Origin: Clostridium weizhouense
GTDB lineage: Bacteria > Bacillota > Clostridia > Clostridiales > Clostridiaceae
NCBI RefSeq assembly: GCF_019431045.1
Contig: NZ_JAHXPT010000007.1
Coordinates: 1 to 64,000, forward strand
DNA length: 64,000 bases
Direction of reading: 5' to 3'
Position numbers and translations under genes: made by a program
Shown here: piece after piece, positions 27,481 through 38,595 of the stretch
How the letters are laid out: every line of letters starts with the position of its first letter
Numbering within the stretch: the first letter of the stretch is position 1
The notes under the pieces: model-generated
Told to the model about the DNA's origin: nothing
What the model saw: the letters and a program-made list of their open reading frames with translations, nothing else
Databases searched by the model: none

Positions 27481-27507
27481 GGACTAGGTGTTTAAACCTG
27501 GTCCTTT
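27481..27507 (+). terminator. Hairpin after tuf copy 1
   Basis: GGACTAGGT (27481-27489) with ACCTGGTCC (27496-27504), one G-T pair, followed by only TTT. Probable, perhaps leaky, terminator. Confidence 0.55.
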
Positions 27508-27517
27508 CCAAAGAGTA

Positions 27518-27546
27518 TTGACATTTTACATATTCTATGATATTGT
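27518..27546 (+). promoter_or_regulatory. rpmG-secE-nusG promoter
   Basis: TTGACA (27518-27523), 17-bp spacer, TATTGT (27541-27546). Good sigma-A promoter about 70 bases ahead of rpmG. Confidence 0.75.
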
Positions 27547-27618
27547 GTAAAAAGTAACGCTTAAATAAATAAGAGACTGAATCTCTTATTGAATATATAT
27601 AAAAGTGGAGGTGCAGTT

Positions 27619-27768
27619 GTGAGAACAAAAATAACTTTAGCATGCACAGAGTGTAAACAAAGAAATTACGATTCAATGAAAAATAAAAAGAATAACCCAG
27701 ATAGATTAGAAATGAAGAAATACTGTAAGTTTTGTAAAAAACACACACTTCATAGAGAAACTAAGTAG
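27619..27768 (+). CDS. rpmG: Ribosomal protein L33
   Basis: A 49-residue protein of the large subunit in the zinc-binding (C+) form, with CTEC near residue 9 and CKFC near residue 36. It starts with GTG after AGTGGAGGTG. It precedes secE and nusG in the order seen across Firmicutes. Too short for most ORF screens. Confidence 0.96.
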   Translation: MRTKITLACTECKQRNYDSMKNKKNNPDRLEMKKYCKFCKKHTLHRETK

Positions 27769-27817
27769 TCAATATAAGGTGCGACATATACTTATTAATT
27801 TTTAAGGATGTGAAGTT

Positions 27818-28048
27818 ATGTCAGTAAGTAATAGTGTAAAAACTAAGGAGACTGCTAAAAAAAGCAGTTTATTTGGTTTTTTTAGAGAGGTTAAGGCAGA
27901 AGTTAAAAGAATAACTTGGCCTTCAAAGGATGAGACAAAGAAAGCATTTATTGCAGTGGTTATATTCGGCATAATATATATTATATTAGTTGGCGGATTA
28001 GATTTTATTTTCAAGAACCTCTTTGAAATGATTTTTAATATTAAGTAA
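27818..28048 (+). CDS. secE: SecE, protein translocase subunit
   Basis: A 76-residue single-span membrane subunit that clamps the SecY channel. The short amphipathic block FFREVKAEVKRITWPSKDET (about 21-40) is the SecE signature, followed by one membrane helix at about 45-66. Minimal Gram-positive type. It lies between rpmG and nusG. Its SecY partner is at 53045-54325. Confidence 0.95.
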   Translation: MSVSNSVKTKETAKKSSLFGFFREVKAEVKRITWPSKDETKKAFIAVVIFGIIYIILVGGLDFIFKNLFEMIFNIK

Positions 28049-28057
28049 AAGGAGGTT

Positions 28058-28093
28058 TAGGTGATATTTAACTCACCTGATAAGTATGAGTGA
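28058..28093 (+). promoter_or_regulatory. nusG translation-start element (hairpin and minicistron)
   Basis: The strong AAAAGGAGG ribosome-binding site ends at 28055, 30 bases before the nusG ATG. Between them AGGTGA (28059-28064) and TCACCT (28073-28078) form a perfect hairpin; skipping it leaves 10 bases of spacing. A ten-codon GTG ORF (28061-28093) starts 5 bases after the site and its TGA overlaps the nusG start. Either could explain initiation. Confidence 0.55.
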
Positions 28094-28607
28094 TAGAGCA
28101 AGATGGTATGTAGTACATACATATTCTGGATACGAAAATAAGGTTAAAGCAAACCTCGAAAAAGCAATTGAAAACAGAAATCTTGAATCATTAATTCATG
28201 ATATGCAAGTACCAATGGAAGAAGTGATTGAAGAGAAAGATGGAAAACAAAAAGTCTCATTAAAGAAAAAATTTCCTGGTTATGTACTTATAAAGATGGT
28301 AATGACTGATGAATCTTGGTATGTTGTAAGAAATACAAGAGGAGTTACAGGATTTGTAGGACCAGGATCAAAGCCTGTTCCACTTTCTGAAGAAGAAGTT
28401 GAATCGATGGGAGTTTTAGAAATGCCTGTTGAAATTGACTTAGAAGTAGGAGAAAGTATAAGAATTATCTCTGGACCTTTAAGAGATTCAGTAGCTAAAA
28501 TTCAAGAGATAATTTTAGATAAGAGAAAAATAAAGGCTTTAGTAGACATGTTTGGCAGAGAGACTCTTGCCGAATTAGACTTTAATCAAGTTGAAAAATT
28601 AGTTTAA
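28086..28607 (+). CDS. nusG: Transcription elongation/antitermination factor NusG
   Basis: A 173-residue factor that binds RNA polymerase and aids pausing, termination and coupling to ribosomes. The NGN domain begins ARWYVVHTYSGYENKV; the C-terminal KOW domain contains VGESIRIISGPL and ALVDMFGRET. ATG 28086 aligns with family N-termini; only a non-canonical CTG is in frame before an upstream stop. The ribosome-binding site is separated from the start by an unusual hairpin. Confidence 0.96.
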   Translation: MSDRARWYVVHTYSGYENKVKANLEKAIENRNLESLIHDMQVPMEEVIEEKDGKQKVSLKKKFPGYVLIKMVMTDESWYVVRNTRGVTGFVGPGSKPVPLSEEEVESMGVLEMPVEIDLEVGESIRIISGPLRDSVAKIQEIILDKRKIKALVDMFGRETLAELDFNQVEKLV

Positions 28608-28627
28608 TATAAACTGATTTTAATTAA

Positions 28628-28657
28628 GTGGGAGGACTAGAAGTCCGTATATACCAC
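28628..28657 (+). promoter_or_regulatory. L1-binding leader mimic, first copy (before rplK)
   Basis: GTGG (28628-28631) pairs with CCAC (28654-28657), enclosing GA, an inner hairpin GGACT-AGA-AGTCC and GTATATA. The pattern GTGGGAGG...ATACCAC copies the L1-binding helix of 23S rRNA. Free L1 should bind here and repress the L11-L1 mRNA. Confidence 0.75.
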
Positions 28658-28678
28658 AGTATAGGAGGAATAACAAAA

Positions 28679-29104
28679 ATGGCTAAGAAAGTAACTGGAA
28701 TGATTAAACTTCAACTTCAAGCAGGTAAGGCAACACCAGCACCACCAGTTGGTCCAGCATTAGGTCAACATGGTGTAAACATAATGGGATTCTGTAAGGA
28801 GTTTAATGCTAAAACTGCAAATCAAGCTGGATTAATAATACCAGTAGTTATAACAGTTTACCAAGACAGATCTTTTAGTTTCATATTAAAGACTCCTCCA
28901 GCTGCTGTTCTAATCAAAAAAGAATTAGGATTAGAAAGCGGATCAGGAGTGCCTAATAGAACAAAAGTAGGTAGTTTAACTAAAGATCAAGTAAGAAAAA
29001 TTGCCGAAACTAAAATGCCAGACTTAAATGCTGCTAACATCGAATCAGCTATGAGAATGATCGAAGGTACAGCAAGAAGTATGGGAGTAACAATTCAAGA
29101 GTAA
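28679..29104 (+). CDS. rplK: Ribosomal protein L11
   Basis: A 141-residue protein of the GTPase-associated centre, needed for stringent-response sensing of uncharged tRNA. The N-terminal half carries the conserved proline-rich [20 protein letters not shown] block; the C-terminal RNA-binding domain ends SMGVTIQE. The ATG at 28679 follows a TAGGAGG site; an in-frame GTG at 28628 is part of the L1-binding leader and not a start. Confidence 0.97.
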   Translation: MAKKVTGMIKLQLQAGKATPAPPVGPALGQHGVNIMGFCKEFNAKTANQAGLIIPVVITVYQDRSFSFILKTPPAAVLIKKELGLESGSGVPNRTKVGSLTKDQVRKIAETKMPDLNAANIESAMRMIEGTARSMGVTIQE

Positions 29105-29117
29105 TTCGTAAAAATAA

Positions 29118-29144
29118 GTGGGAGGTCAAAACCGTTAATACCAC
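29118..29144 (+). promoter_or_regulatory. L1-binding leader mimic, second copy (before rplA)
   Basis: GTGG (29118-29121) with CCAC (29141-29144), enclosing GA, inner stem GGT-CAAA-ACC and GTTAATA. It has the same unpaired GA and ATA bases as the copy before rplK, and is followed at once by the rplA ribosome-binding site. Confidence 0.78.
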
Positions 29145-29159
29145 AGAGGAGGCTTATTT

Positions 29160-29849
29160 ATGGGAAAGAAATATGTTGAAAGTGCAAAGTTAATAGATAA
29201 AAGTGCTTTATATAATCCAACAGAAGCATTAGACTTAACTGTAAAAACTGCAAAAGCAAATTTTGATGAAACTATTGAGTTACATGTAAGACTTGGTGTT
29301 GATCCAAGACATGCAGACCAACAAGTAAGAGGAGCAGTTGTATTACCTAATGGAACTGGTAAAACAGTAAGAGTTCTTGTATTTGCTAAAGGAGATAAAG
29401 CTACAGAAGCTCAAGAAGCTGGAGCAGATTTCGTAGGAGCTGAGGAATTAGTTCAAAAGATCCAAACTGAAAACTGGTTTGATTATGATGTTGTAGTTGC
29501 AACTCCAGATATGATGGGTGTAGTTGGTAGAATTGGTAGAGTTTTAGGACCTAAAGGATTAATGCCAAACCCTAAATCAGGAACAGTAACATTTGATGTT
29601 GCTAAAGCAATTGCTGAAATTAAAGCAGGTAAGGTTGAGTACAGAGTAGATAAAACTGCTATAGTTCACTGCCCAATAGGAAAGAAATCTTTTGGTACTG
29701 AAAAGTTAAAAGAAAACTTTGCTACATTAATGGAAGCTTTAGTTAAAGCTAAACCAGCAGCAGCTAAAGGACAATACTTAAAATCAATAACTGTTTCAAG
29801 TACAATGGGACCTGGAGCAAAAATTAATCCTACAAGAGTATTAGATTAG
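29160..29849 (+). CDS. rplA: Ribosomal protein L1
   Basis: A 229-residue protein of the mobile L1 stalk that helps release E-site tRNA, and in bacteria a translational repressor of its own operon. The domain I RNA-contact loop [17 protein letters not shown] and the C-terminal [11 protein letters not shown] are intact. The 23S-like target sits directly before its start and again before rplK. ATG with AGGAGG spaced by 8. Confidence 0.97.
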   Translation: MGKKYVESAKLIDKSALYNPTEALDLTVKTAKANFDETIELHVRLGVDPRHADQQVRGAVVLPNGTGKTVRVLVFAKGDKATEAQEAGADFVGAEELVQKIQTENWFDYDVVVATPDMMGVVGRIGRVLGPKGLMPNPKSGTVTFDVAKAIAEIKAGKVEYRVDKTAIVHCPIGKKSFGTEKLKENFATLMEALVKAKPAAAKGQYLKSITVSSTMGPGAKINPTRVLD

Positions 29850-29851
29850 TA

Positions 29852-29880
29852 TTGACATAATTAATGAAGTATGATAAAAT
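29852..29880 (+). promoter_or_regulatory. rplJL promoter
   Basis: TTGACA (29852-29857), 17-bp spacer, TAAAAT (29875-29880), starting three bases after the rplA stop. Separate transcription of L10-L12. Confidence 0.83.
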
Positions 29881-29883
29881 ACT

Positions 29884-30014
29884 TTTTGTTGTGAAAAGTT
29901 AAATATTTTTTCCATAGACAGTAGGTGCGTAAGCATAAGGTATAACTACCTACCGAGGATATATAGTAATTAAGTTTATTATAGGTCTTCTCTGTCTATG
30001 GGAAGATCTTTTTT
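29884..30014 (+). promoter_or_regulatory. L10 leader with attenuator
   Basis: CCATAGACAG (29912-29921) can pair with CTGTCTATGG (29992-30001), enclosing the conserved GTAGGTGCGTAAGCATAAGGT region that L10 with L12 binds. A competing terminator GGTCTTC (29984-29990) with GAAGATC (30002-30008) then TTTTTT overlaps the pairing. Excess L10(L12)4 should favour termination. Confidence 0.85.
29984..30014 (+). terminator. rplJ attenuator terminator
   Basis: Stem GGTCTTC/GAAGATC with an 11-base loop containing the CTGTCTATG strand of the alternative helix, followed by six T. Conditional terminator of the L10 leader. Confidence 0.8.
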
Positions 30015-30060
30015 AATAGAAATAAGCAGTTTAAAGACTGTGAGGAGGTGGACTGTAGTA

Positions 30061-30564
30061 ATGAATAAGAACAGACAACTTAAAGAAGCAAAGGTTGCTG
30101 AGATTAAAGAAAAGTTAGAAAAATCAAAAGCTGTCGTTTTTGCTAAATATCAAGGATTAACTGTTGAAGAAGATACACTTCTTAGAAAGAACTTAAGAGA
30201 AGTTGGAGTTGAATATAAAGTATATAAAAATACTTTAGTTACTTTAGCTGCTAAAGAATTAGGTTTAGATGGTGCTGTTGAATATTTAGAAGGACCAATA
30301 GCTATTGCATTTGGATACGAAGACGTTACTGTTGGAGCAAGAGTTTTAAATGATTTTGCTAAAGATCATAAGAAATTAGAATTAAAAGCTGGTATCGTAG
30401 AAGGAGAAGTCTACGATTCAGAAAAAATCAAACAACTTGCAACAATACCTTCAAAAGAAGTACTTATTGCAAAACTTCTTGGAAGTATCAAATCTCCACT
30501 ATCAAATCTTGCATACTTATTAAGTGCAATTAAAGATAGTAAGGATGCTGAATCAGCAGAATAA
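30061..30564 (+). CDS. rplJ: Ribosomal protein L10
   Basis: A 167-residue stalk base protein that anchors L7/L12 dimers. [17 protein letters not shown] and the YKVYKNTLV strand are typical; the last 25 residues form the L12-binding helix. The ATG at 30061 has GAGGAGGTGG upstream; the long in-frame upstream extension (from 29998) runs through the attenuator and is not coding. Repressor of its own leader together with L12. Confidence 0.96.
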   Translation: MNKNRQLKEAKVAEIKEKLEKSKAVVFAKYQGLTVEEDTLLRKNLREVGVEYKVYKNTLVTLAAKELGLDGAVEYLEGPIAIAFGYEDVTVGARVLNDFAKDHKKLELKAGIVEGEVYDSEKIKQLATIPSKEVLIAKLLGSIKSPLSNLAYLLSAIKDSKDAESAE

Positions 30565-30609
30565 TTAAAAAATAAAATTTTATGAAAAAATTTCGGAGGT
30601 GCTATTAAA

Positions 30610-30975
30610 ATGACAAGAGAAGATATCATTCAAGCTATAAAAGAAATGAGCGTTTTAGAATTAAATGAATTAGTAAAAGCTTGCGAAGAAGAATTTGGAG
30701 TAAGCGCTGCTGCTCCAGTTGCAGTTGCAGGTGGTGCAGTTGCAGGTGGTGCTGCTGAAGAAAAAACTGAATTTGATGTAGTATTAGCTAACGCTGGTGC
30801 AAACAAAATTAAAGTTATCAAGGCAGTAAGAGAATTAACTGGATTAGGATTAAAAGAAGCTAAAGAAATAGTTGATGGAGCTCCTAAGACATTAAAAGAA
30901 GCTGTTTCTAAAGAAGAAGCTGAAGACATGAAAGCTAAATTAGCTGAAGTTGGAGCTGAAGTAGAAGTTAAATAG
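30610..30975 (+). CDS. rplL: Ribosomal protein L7/L12
   Basis: A 121-residue acidic stalk protein that recruits EF-Tu, EF-G and other GTPases. The N-terminal dimer domain (1-30), an Ala/Val/Gly-rich hinge ([19 protein letters not shown], about 33-51) and the C-terminal factor-binding domain ([27 protein letters not shown]) are clear. Followed by a terminator. A CGGAGGTG site precedes the ATG. Confidence 0.98.
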   Translation: MTREDIIQAIKEMSVLELNELVKACEEEFGVSAAAPVAVAGGAVAGGAAEEKTEFDVVLANAGANKIKVIKAVRELTGLGLKEAKEIVDGAPKTLKEAVSKEEAEDMKAKLAEVGAEVEVK

Positions 30976-30992
30976 TTTAATTTCTTAAATAT

Positions 30993-31022
30993 AAAAAGGT
31001 GCTGATTATAGCACCTTTTTTA
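30993..31022 (+). terminator. rplJL terminator
   Basis: AAAAAGGTGCT (30993-31003) with AGCACCTTTTT (31010-31020), loop GATTAT. It separates rplJL from rpoBC. Confidence 0.9.
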
Positions 31023-31031
31023 AACTCATTT

Positions 31032-31086
31032 TATAAAGCTATATAAAATGTTCATTTAAAAAGTGAGTATTCTATATAGCTTTATA
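31032..31086. repeat. 14-bp inverted repeat between rplL and rpoB
   Basis: TATAAAGCTATATA (31032-31045) and its exact complement TATATAGCTTTATA (31073-31086), 27 bases apart. In RNA it would make a long stem, a candidate RNase III or second termination site for read-through from rplL. Confidence 0.7.
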
Positions 31087-31134
31087 GTTATAAAAATGTC
31101 AGTATGGTTTAGTTTTTAACTTGAAAATAAAATA

Positions 31135-31163
31135 TTGACAATGAAAATTTTATGTGATAGTAT
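31135..31163 (+). promoter_or_regulatory. rpoBC promoter and long leader
   Basis: TTGACA (31135-31140), 17-bp spacer, TAGTAT (31158-31163). A leader of about 155 bases follows up to rpoB, with a CCAT-GATA-ATGG hairpin at its start and GC-richer stretches near 31255-31285 that look structured but match no class I know. Confidence 0.65.
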
Positions 31164-31328
31164 CATATAATGTACTTAACCATGATAATGGATAAGTGTA
31201 TATTCATGGGAAAAAAAGTATAATTTGCGAATAAGTGGTTATACTGAAAGAAGACGCTGTCCGAAAGCATAAATCCTTAGGGAGAGTATGTTTTTGGTTA
31301 TTTTAGTTTATACAAGGGGTGAAAGTTG

Positions 31329-34300
31329 ATGGTACATCCTGTCCAAGTTGGAAAAAGAACAAGAATGAGTTTTGGTAAAGTTAAAGATGTTACCGAAATG
31401 CCAAATCTGATTGAAGTACAATTAGATTCATATCAATGGTTTTTAAAAGAAGGATTACATGAAGTATTTGATGATATTAATCCGATTACAAATTTTACTG
31501 GTAATCTAGTTTTAGAATTTGTAGATTACAAACTTGATATGGATAATATCAAATATTCTGTTGAAGAATGTAAAGAAAGAGATTCAACGTATGCAGCACC
31601 GTTAAAAGTTTCAGTAAGATTACAAAACAATGAAACTGGTGAAATTAAGGAACAAGAAGTTTTTATGGGTGATTTCCCATTAATGACAGAACAAGGTACT
31701 TTTATAATTAATGGTGCAGAAAGAGTTATTGTTAGCCAATTGGTAAGATCACCAGGCGTGTATTACAATTACTCTATTGATAAAACAGGTAAAAAATTAT
31801 ATTCAGCTACTGTAATTCCAAATAGGGGTGCGTGGTTAGAGTATGAAACAGACTCTAATGATATTATTTATGTAAGGATTGATAAGACAAGAAAACTACC
31901 AATTACTATTTTAGCTAGAGCTATGGGATTTGGAAGTGATCAAGAATTATTAGATTTCTTTGGAGAAGATGAAAGATTTAGAGCAAGTATTGAAAAGGAT
32001 AATACTAAGACTAAAGAAGAAGCACTACTTGAAATATATAAGAGATTAAGACCAGGTGAGCCACCAACAGTAGATAGTGCAATATCATTAATAGACTCAC
32101 TATTTTTTGACGCTAAAAGATATGATTTATCTAGAGTTGGAAGATACAAATTTAATAAGAAACTTGCATTAAATTTAAGAATTACAAATCAAATAGCAGC
32201 AAGTGATATTATAAATCCTTCAACAGGCGAAATTATGATTGAAAAAGGTCAAAAAATAAGCAGACTATTAGCAGAAGATATTCAAAATGCTGGTGTTAAA
32301 ACAGTTGATGTATTAGTTGACGACAAAATTGTTAGAGTTATCAGTAATCATTTTGTTGATATAACTAAGCAAGTGCCTTTTGACGTATCTGATTTACAAA
32401 TAAAAGAATTAGTACATTATCCAACTTTAAGAGAAATATTAGATAATTTCTCTGATGAAGATAGTATTAAAGAAGAAATAAAGAAGAATATAAGTAGACT
32501 TATTCCAAAACATATTATAAGAGATGACATATTTGCAACTATTAGTTATGAATTAGGTTTGCCTTATGGAATAGGTTATGTTGATGATATAGACCATTTA
32601 GGTAATAGAAGATTAAGATCAGTAGGAGAATTATTACAAAATCAATTTAGAATTGGTTTATCAAGAATGGAAAGAGTAGTTAAGGAAAGAATGACTATTC
32701 AAGACCAAGAATCTATTACTCCTCAAATGTTAATTAATATAAGACCAGTTGCGGCATCTATTAAAGAATTCTTTGGTAGTTCTCAATTATCACAATTCAT
32801 GGATCAAACAAATCCATTATCTGAATTAACACATAAAAGAAGATTGTCTGCATTAGGACCAGGAGGTCTTTCAAGAGAAAGGGCTGGTTTTGAAGTTAGA
32901 GACGTTCACCATTCTCATTATGGTAGAATGTGTCCTATTGAAACACCAGAAGGTCCAAATATAGGACTTATTAACTCTTTAGCTACATTTGCAAGAGTTA
33001 ATGAATATGGATTTATTGAAACTCCATATAGAATTGTAGATAAAGAAAATGCTAGAGCAACAGATGAAATTAGATATTTTACTGCTGATGAAGAAGATCA
33101 ATATCTAATTGCACAAGCAAAAGAACCATTAGATGAAAATGGGTATTTTATAGATAAAAAAGTTACGGTAAGATACTTAGAAGATGTATTAGTTGTTCCA
33201 GCTAATGATGTTGATTTAATGGATGTTTCAGCTAGACAAATAGTATCAGTAGCTACAGCTATGATACCTTTCTTAGAAAATGATGATGCATCAAGAGCAC
33301 TTATGGGATCAAACATGCAACGTCAAGCGGTTCCATTATTAAAGCCACAAGCACCTATTGTTGGAACAGGAATAGAGTTTAAGGCAGCAGTAGATTCAGG
33401 AGTACTTCCAAAAGCAAGAAATGCAGGGGTTGTTACTTATGTGTCTGCTAATGAAATCCGTGTTAAGAGAGATTCAGATGGGGGAACAGATACTTATAGA
33501 CTATTAAAGTTTAAAAGAAGTAACCAAAGTAGTTGCATAAATCAAAGACCTATAGTAAGTACTGGGGAAATTGTATTTAAAAATCAAGTTCTTTCGGATG
33601 GACCTTCAACTGACTTAGGAGAAATAGCACTAGGAAAGAACATAAGAATGGGCTTTATAACTTGGGAAGGTTATAACTACGAAGATGCTATGCTTATTTC
33701 TGAAGAATTAGTAAGAGAAGATGTATTTACTTCTATGCATATCGAAGAATATGAATGTGAAGCTAGAGACACTAAACTTGGACCTGAAGAAATAACAAGA
33801 GATATACCTAATGTAAGTGAGGATGCACTTAAAGATATAGATGATAGAGGTATAATCAGAATAGGTGCTGAAGTAAGATCAGGAGACATATTGGTTGGTA
33901 AGGTTACACCAAAGGGTGAAACTGAACTTACAGCAGAAGAAAGATTATTAAGAGCAATCTTTGGAGAAAAAGCTAGAGAAGTAAGAGATACTTCGCTAAG
34001 AGTTCCTCATGGAGAAGCTGGGATAATAGTTGATATAAAAGTATTTACAAGGGAAAATGGAGATGAATTAAATCCAGGAGTAAATGAACTTGTAAGATGT
34101 TATATAGTTCAAAAAAGAAAAATTTCAGTTGGAGATAAAATGGCAGGACGTCATGGTAATAAGGGGGTTATCTCTAGAATATTACCGGAAGAAGATATGC
34201 CATTCTTACCAGATGGTAGACCGTTACAAATATGCTTAAATCCACTAGGTGTACCTTCACGTATGAATATCGGTCAGGTACTTGAAGTTCATTTAGGTTG

Positions 34301-35030
34301 GGCTTCTAGTCAATTAGGTTGGCATATAGCAACACCAGTATTTGACGGAGCAACTGAAAGTGAAATAGAAGAATGCTTAGAAAAAGCAGGGTATAATGCA
34401 AATGGAAAAACTGTATTATATGATGGAAGAACTGGTGAAGCATTTGATAATCCAGTTACTGTTGGTATAATGTATATCTTAAAGCTTGCGCATTTAGTTG
34501 ATGATAAGATACATGCTAGATCAACAGGACCATATTCATTAGTTACACAACAACCACTAGGAGGAAAAGCTCAATTTGGTGGTCAAAGATTTGGAGAAAT
34601 GGAAGTTTGGGCATTAGAAGCTTATGGAGCAGCTCATACATTACAAGAAATATTAACTGTTAAATCAGATGATGTTGTAGGTAGAGTTAAAACATATGAG
34701 GCTATTGTTAAAGGTGAAAATATACCAGAACCAGGAGTTCCAGAATCATTTAAAGTACTTATTAAAGAACTTCAAGCATTATGCTTAGATGTTAAAGTTT
34801 TAAATGAAGATAACCAAGAAGTTAGCTTAAGAGAAACTGTTGATGAAGAAATGGCAGATTTAGAAGTTAACATAGAAGGTGCAGAAGAAGTTGTGCCAAC
34901 TGAGAATGTTGAAGAATTAGATGATGGTTATAAAGAAGAAGATTCCGAGGAAATGGATTATGATGAAAATTTCGAAATAGTAGAATTCGAGGATGATTTA
35001 GAACTAGATGATTTTAATGATGAACACTAA
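31329..35030 (+). CDS. rpoB: RNA polymerase beta subunit
   Basis: A 1233-residue catalytic subunit. The rifampicin region reads [20 protein letters not shown] and then [17 protein letters not shown], the wild-type (sensitive) residues at the commonly mutated positions. Other fixed points are [32 protein letters not shown] split over the active centre, and a very acidic C-terminal tail of about 60 residues. ATG 31329 follows AAGGGGTGAAAGTTG; the TTG three bases earlier is the alternative start. Confidence 0.98.
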   Translation: MVHPVQVGKRTRMSFGKVKDVTEMPNLIEVQLDSYQWFLKEGLHEVFDDINPITNFTGNLVLEFVDYKLDMDNIKYSVEECKERDSTYAAPLKVSVRLQNNETGEIKEQEVFMGDFPLMTEQGTFIINGAERVIVSQLVRSPGVYYNYSIDKTGKKLYSATVIPNRGAWLEYETDSNDIIYVRIDKTRKLPITILARAMGFGSDQELLDFFGEDERFRASIEKDNTKTKEEALLEIYKRLRPGEPPTVDSAISLIDSLFFDAKRYDLSRVGRYKFNKKLALNLRITNQIAASDIINPSTGEIMIEKGQKISRLLAEDIQNAGVKTVDVLVDDKIVRVISNHFVDITKQVPFDVSDLQIKELVHYPTLREILDNFSDEDSIKEEIKKNISRLIPKHIIRDDIFATISYELGLPYGIGYVDDIDHLGNRRLRSVGELLQNQFRIGLSRMERVVKERMTIQDQESITPQMLINIRPVAASIKEFFGSSQLSQFMDQTNPLSELTHKRRLSALGPGGLSRERAGFEVRDVHHSHYGRMCPIETPEGPNIGLINSLATFARVNEYGFIETPYRIVDKENARATDEIRYFTADEEDQYLIAQAKEPLDENGYFIDKKVTVRYLEDVLVVPANDVDLMDVSARQIVSVATAMIPFLENDDASRALMGSNMQRQAVPLLKPQAPIVGTGIEFKAAVDSGVLPKARNAGVVTYVSANEIRVKRDSDGGTDTYRLLKFKRSNQSSCINQRPIVSTGEIVFKNQVLSDGPSTDLGEIALGKNIRMGFITWEGYNYEDAMLISEELVREDVFTSMHIEEYECEARDTKLGPEEITRDIPNVSEDALKDIDDRGIIRIGAEVRSGDILVGKVTPKGETELTAEERLLRAIFGEKAREVRDTSLRVPHGEAGIIVDIKVFTRENGDELNPGVNELVRCYIVQKRKISVGDKMAGRHGNKGVISRILPEEDMPFLPDGRPLQICLNPLGVPSRMNIGQVLEVHLGWASSQLGWHIATPVFDGATESEIEECLEKAGYNANGKTVLYDGRTGEAFDNPVTVGIMYILKLAHLVDDKIHARSTGPYSLVTQQPLGGKAQFGGQRFGEMEVWALEAYGAAHTLQEILTVKSDDVVGRVKTYEAIVKGENIPEPGVPESFKVLIKELQALCLDVKVLNEDNQEVSLRETVDEEMADLEVNIEGAEEVVPTENVEELDDGYKEEDSEEMDYDENFEIVEFEDDLELDDFNDEH

Positions 35031-35051
35031 TTTTGAAGGGAGGATTTACCC

Positions 35052-38000
35052 TTGTTTGAGTTAAATAATTTTGATGCCATGCAAATTGGCTTAGCATCTC
35101 CAGGACAAATAAGAGAGTGGTCAAGAGGAGAAGTTAAAAAACCGGAAACTATTAATTACAGAACATTAAAACCAGAAAAAGATGGTCTTTTCTGTGAGAG
35201 AATATTTGGACCTATGAAAGACTGGGAATGTCATTGTGGAAAATACAAGAGAGTAAGATATAAAGGTATAGTTTGTGACAGATGTGGAGTTGAAGTTACA
35301 AAATCTAAGGTAAGAAGAGAAAGAATGGGGCATATAGAACTGGCTGCCCCAGTTTCTCACATTTGGTATTTCAAAGGAATTCCATCAAGAATGGGATTGT
35401 TAATGGATATGTCACCAAGAGCTTTAGAAAAAGTTTTATATTTTGCATCTTATATAGTAATAGACCCTAAAGAAACTTCTTTATTAAAGAAACAACTTCT
35501 TAATGAAAAAGAATATAGAGAAGCTGTAGATAAATATGGAGAAGATAGCTTCATTGCTGGAATGGGTGCAGAGGCTATTCAAGAATTACTAGGAGAAATT
35601 GATTTAGAAGCTTCTGCTAAAGAACTTAAAGAAGAACTTAAGCAAAGCACTGGTCAAAAGAGAGTAAGAATAATAAGAAGATTAGAAGTTGTAGAATCTT
35701 TTGCTAAATCAGGTAATGATCCTAAATGGATGATTATAAATGTAATACCAGTAATTCCACCTGATTTAAGACCTATGGTTCAATTAGATGGTGGTAGATT
35801 TGCAACATCTGATTTAAATGATTTATATAGAAGAGTTATTAATAGAAATAATAGATTAAAGAAACTATTAGATTTAGGAGCACCAGATATAATTGTTAGA
35901 AATGAAAAAAGAATGCTTCAAGAAGCAGTAGATGCTCTTATTGATAATGGTAGAAGAGGTAGACCTGTAACAGGGCCAGGTAATAGACCTTTAAAATCTC
36001 TTTCGGATATGTTAAAGGGTAAACAAGGTAGATTTAGACAAAACTTACTTGGTAAAAGAGTTGATTACTCTGGTAGATCTGTTATTGTTGTTGGTCCAGA
36101 ACTTAAAATGTATCAATGTGGTCTTCCAAAAGAAATGGCTTTAGAACTATTTAAACCATTTGTAATGAAAAAATTAGTTCAAGATGGAATTGCTCATAAT
36201 ATAAAGAGTGCAAAGAGAATGGTTGAAAGAGTATTACCACAAGTATGGGATGTATTAGAAGAAGTTATTACAGATCATCCAGTGTTACTTAACCGTGCTC
36301 CGACTCTACATAGATTAGGAATTCAAGCATTCCAACCAGTATTAGTAGAAGGTAGAGCAATTAAACTTCATCCATTAGCATGTACAGCATACAATGCCGA
36401 TTTCGATGGTGATCAAATGGCTGTTCACGTTCCGTTATCAGTAGAAGCTCAAGCAGAAGCTAGATTCTTAATGTTAGCAGCTGGAAACATTCTTAAGCCG
36501 TCAGATGGTAAACCAGTATGTGTACCTACACAAGATATGGTTCTTGGATCTTACTATTTAACAATGGATAGAACTGGAGCTAAAGGTGAAGGTATGGTCT
36601 TCTCAAGTAAAGATGAAGCTATAATGGCTTATGAATCTAAAAATATAGAAATTCATGCACAAATTAATGTTAGATTATTTAAAGAGTTTAATGGTGTAAT
36701 GGAATCAGGAATAATTAAGACTACAGTAGGAAAGCTTATATTTAATGAATCTATTCCTCAAGATTTAGGATTAGTTAATAGAGAAGATGATAATGAAAAA
36801 TTTAATTTAGAAATTGATTTCTTAGTTACTAAAAAGTCATTAGGAAAAATAATAGATCAATGTTATATGCAACATGGTCCTACTAAGACATCTATAATGC
36901 TTGATAACATAAAAGCGTTAGGGTATCATTATTCATCAATCGGAGCTGTAACAGTTGCAGCATCAGATATGATTGTACCTCAAGCTAAGTATGATTTATT
37001 AAAAGATGCGGATGAAACAGTAGATAAAATCGAAAAGATGTATAAAAGAGGATTCATATCTGATGATGAAAGATATGAAAGAGTTATAGAAAAATGGACT
37101 AAGACCACAGAAGATGTAGCAGATGCATTAATGGATAGTATGGATAAATTCAATCCTATATACATGATGGCTGATTCAGGAGCCAGAGGATCTAAGTCTC
37201 AAATTAAGCAATTAGCTGGTATGAGAGGACTTATGGCGAGTCCTTCAGGTAAGATACTTGAATTACCAATCAGAGCATCATTTAGAGAAGGTCTTGATGT
37301 ATTAGAGTACTTCATATCTACTCATGGTGCGAGAAAAGGTAATGCTGATACGGCGTTAAAGACTGCCGATTCAGGTTACTTAACAAGAAGACTTGTTGAT
37401 GTATCACAAGATGTAATTGTTAGATCAGAAGATTGTGGAACTGATGAAGGAATATATGTATCTGAAATTAAAGAAGGTTCAGAAGTGATAGAAGAACTTA
37501 GAGAAAGATTACTAGGTAGATATACAGCTGAAGATGTTGTTGATCCTTCTACTTCTGAAATATTAGTTAATAAGAATGAGTATATGGATTCTGCTAAAGC
37601 TGATAAAATTGTCTCAGCAGGAATTAAAAAAGTGAAAATTAGATCTGTATTTACATGTAACTGTAAGGTTGGTGTATGTGCTAGATGCTATGGAATGAAT
37701 ATGGCAACTGCTAAAAAAATAGATATCGGAGAAGCAGTTGGTATAATAGCAGCTCAATCAATTGGAGAACCAGGAACACAGCTTACAATGAGAACATTCC
37801 ATACTGGAGGAGTTGCAGGAGCTGATATAACTCAAGGTTTACCTAGAGTTGAAGAATTATTTGAAGCTAGAAAACCAAAAGGTCTTGCTATAGTAAGTGA
37901 GATTGCTGGTAATGTTAGAATAGAAGAAACTAAGAAAAAGAGAACAGTATTTGTTATGGGTGCTGATGCTGAAGAATGTAGTTATGATATACCTTTTGGT

Positions 38001-38582
38001 TCAAGACTAAAAGTATATGATGGAGATTACATTGAAGCTGGAGATGAAATAACAGAAGGTTCAGTAAATCCTCATGATATTATGAATATTAAAGGTGTGG
38101 ATGGAGCAAGAAGATATTTACTTTCAGAAGTTCAAAAGGTATATAGATTACAAGGTGTTGATATTAATGATAAACATCTAGAAGTAGTTGTTAGACAAAT
38201 GACTAGAAAAGTAAAAGTAACTGAGTCAGGTGATACTGAATTATTACCAGGAACTATGATTGATATATTTGATTTTGAAGAAGAAAATGCTAGAGTTAGA
38301 GAATTTGGTGGAGAAGAAGCTAAAGGAGAACAATCGCTATTAGGTATAACTAAAGCAGCATTAGCTACTGATAGTTTCTTATCAGCAGCATCATTCCAAG
38401 AAACTACAAGAGTTCTTACTGAAGCAGCAATAAAAGGGAAGATTGATCCATTAATTGGATTAAAGGAAAATGTTATTATCGGTAAGTTAATTCCAGCAGG
38501 AACTGGGATGATGAGATACAGAGCTTTAAATTTAGATACAAAAAATAAAAATTTAGAAGAAAATGATATTGAGACTGTCTAA
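35052..38582 (+). CDS. rpoC: RNA polymerase beta' subunit
   Basis: A 1176-residue catalytic subunit. The N-terminal zinc finger has CHCGKYKR and CDRCGV, the active-site magnesium loop is NADFDGDQ near residue 450, and a second zinc site [13 protein letters not shown] lies near 870. The trigger-loop region ([16 protein letters not shown]) is normal. It starts with TTG 21 bases after rpoB, with a GGGAGG site. The operon ends here: the following gap has a new promoter and a terminator. Confidence 0.98.
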   Translation: MFELNNFDAMQIGLASPGQIREWSRGEVKKPETINYRTLKPEKDGLFCERIFGPMKDWECHCGKYKRVRYKGIVCDRCGVEVTKSKVRRERMGHIELAAPVSHIWYFKGIPSRMGLLMDMSPRALEKVLYFASYIVIDPKETSLLKKQLLNEKEYREAVDKYGEDSFIAGMGAEAIQELLGEIDLEASAKELKEELKQSTGQKRVRIIRRLEVVESFAKSGNDPKWMIINVIPVIPPDLRPMVQLDGGRFATSDLNDLYRRVINRNNRLKKLLDLGAPDIIVRNEKRMLQEAVDALIDNGRRGRPVTGPGNRPLKSLSDMLKGKQGRFRQNLLGKRVDYSGRSVIVVGPELKMYQCGLPKEMALELFKPFVMKKLVQDGIAHNIKSAKRMVERVLPQVWDVLEEVITDHPVLLNRAPTLHRLGIQAFQPVLVEGRAIKLHPLACTAYNADFDGDQMAVHVPLSVEAQAEARFLMLAAGNILKPSDGKPVCVPTQDMVLGSYYLTMDRTGAKGEGMVFSSKDEAIMAYESKNIEIHAQINVRLFKEFNGVMESGIIKTTVGKLIFNESIPQDLGLVNREDDNEKFNLEIDFLVTKKSLGKIIDQCYMQHGPTKTSIMLDNIKALGYHYSSIGAVTVAASDMIVPQAKYDLLKDADETVDKIEKMYKRGFISDDERYERVIEKWTKTTEDVADALMDSMDKFNPIYMMADSGARGSKSQIKQLAGMRGLMASPSGKILELPIRASFREGLDVLEYFISTHGARKGNADTALKTADSGYLTRRLVDVSQDVIVRSEDCGTDEGIYVSEIKEGSEVIEELRERLLGRYTAEDVVDPSTSEILVNKNEYMDSAKADKIVSAGIKKVKIRSVFTCNCKVGVCARCYGMNMATAKKIDIGEAVGIIAAQSIGEPGTQLTMRTFHTGGVAGADITQGLPRVEELFEARKPKGLAIVSEIAGNVRIEETKKKRTVFVMGADAEECSYDIPFGSRLKVYDGDYIEAGDEITEGSVNPHDIMNIKGVDGARRYLLSEVQKVYRLQGVDINDKHLEVVVRQMTRKVKVTESGDTELLPGTMIDIFDFEEENARVREFGGEEAKGEQSLLGITKAALATDSFLSAASFQETTRVLTEAAIKGKIDPLIGLKENVIIGKLIPAGTGMMRYRALNLDTKNKNLEENDIETV

Positions 38583-38595
38583 TAATTTAATTTTA

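Noticed and set aside
27455-27748. 97-codon minus-strand frame over rpmG
   Set aside because: Antisense to rpmG and its promoter; no family or start signal.
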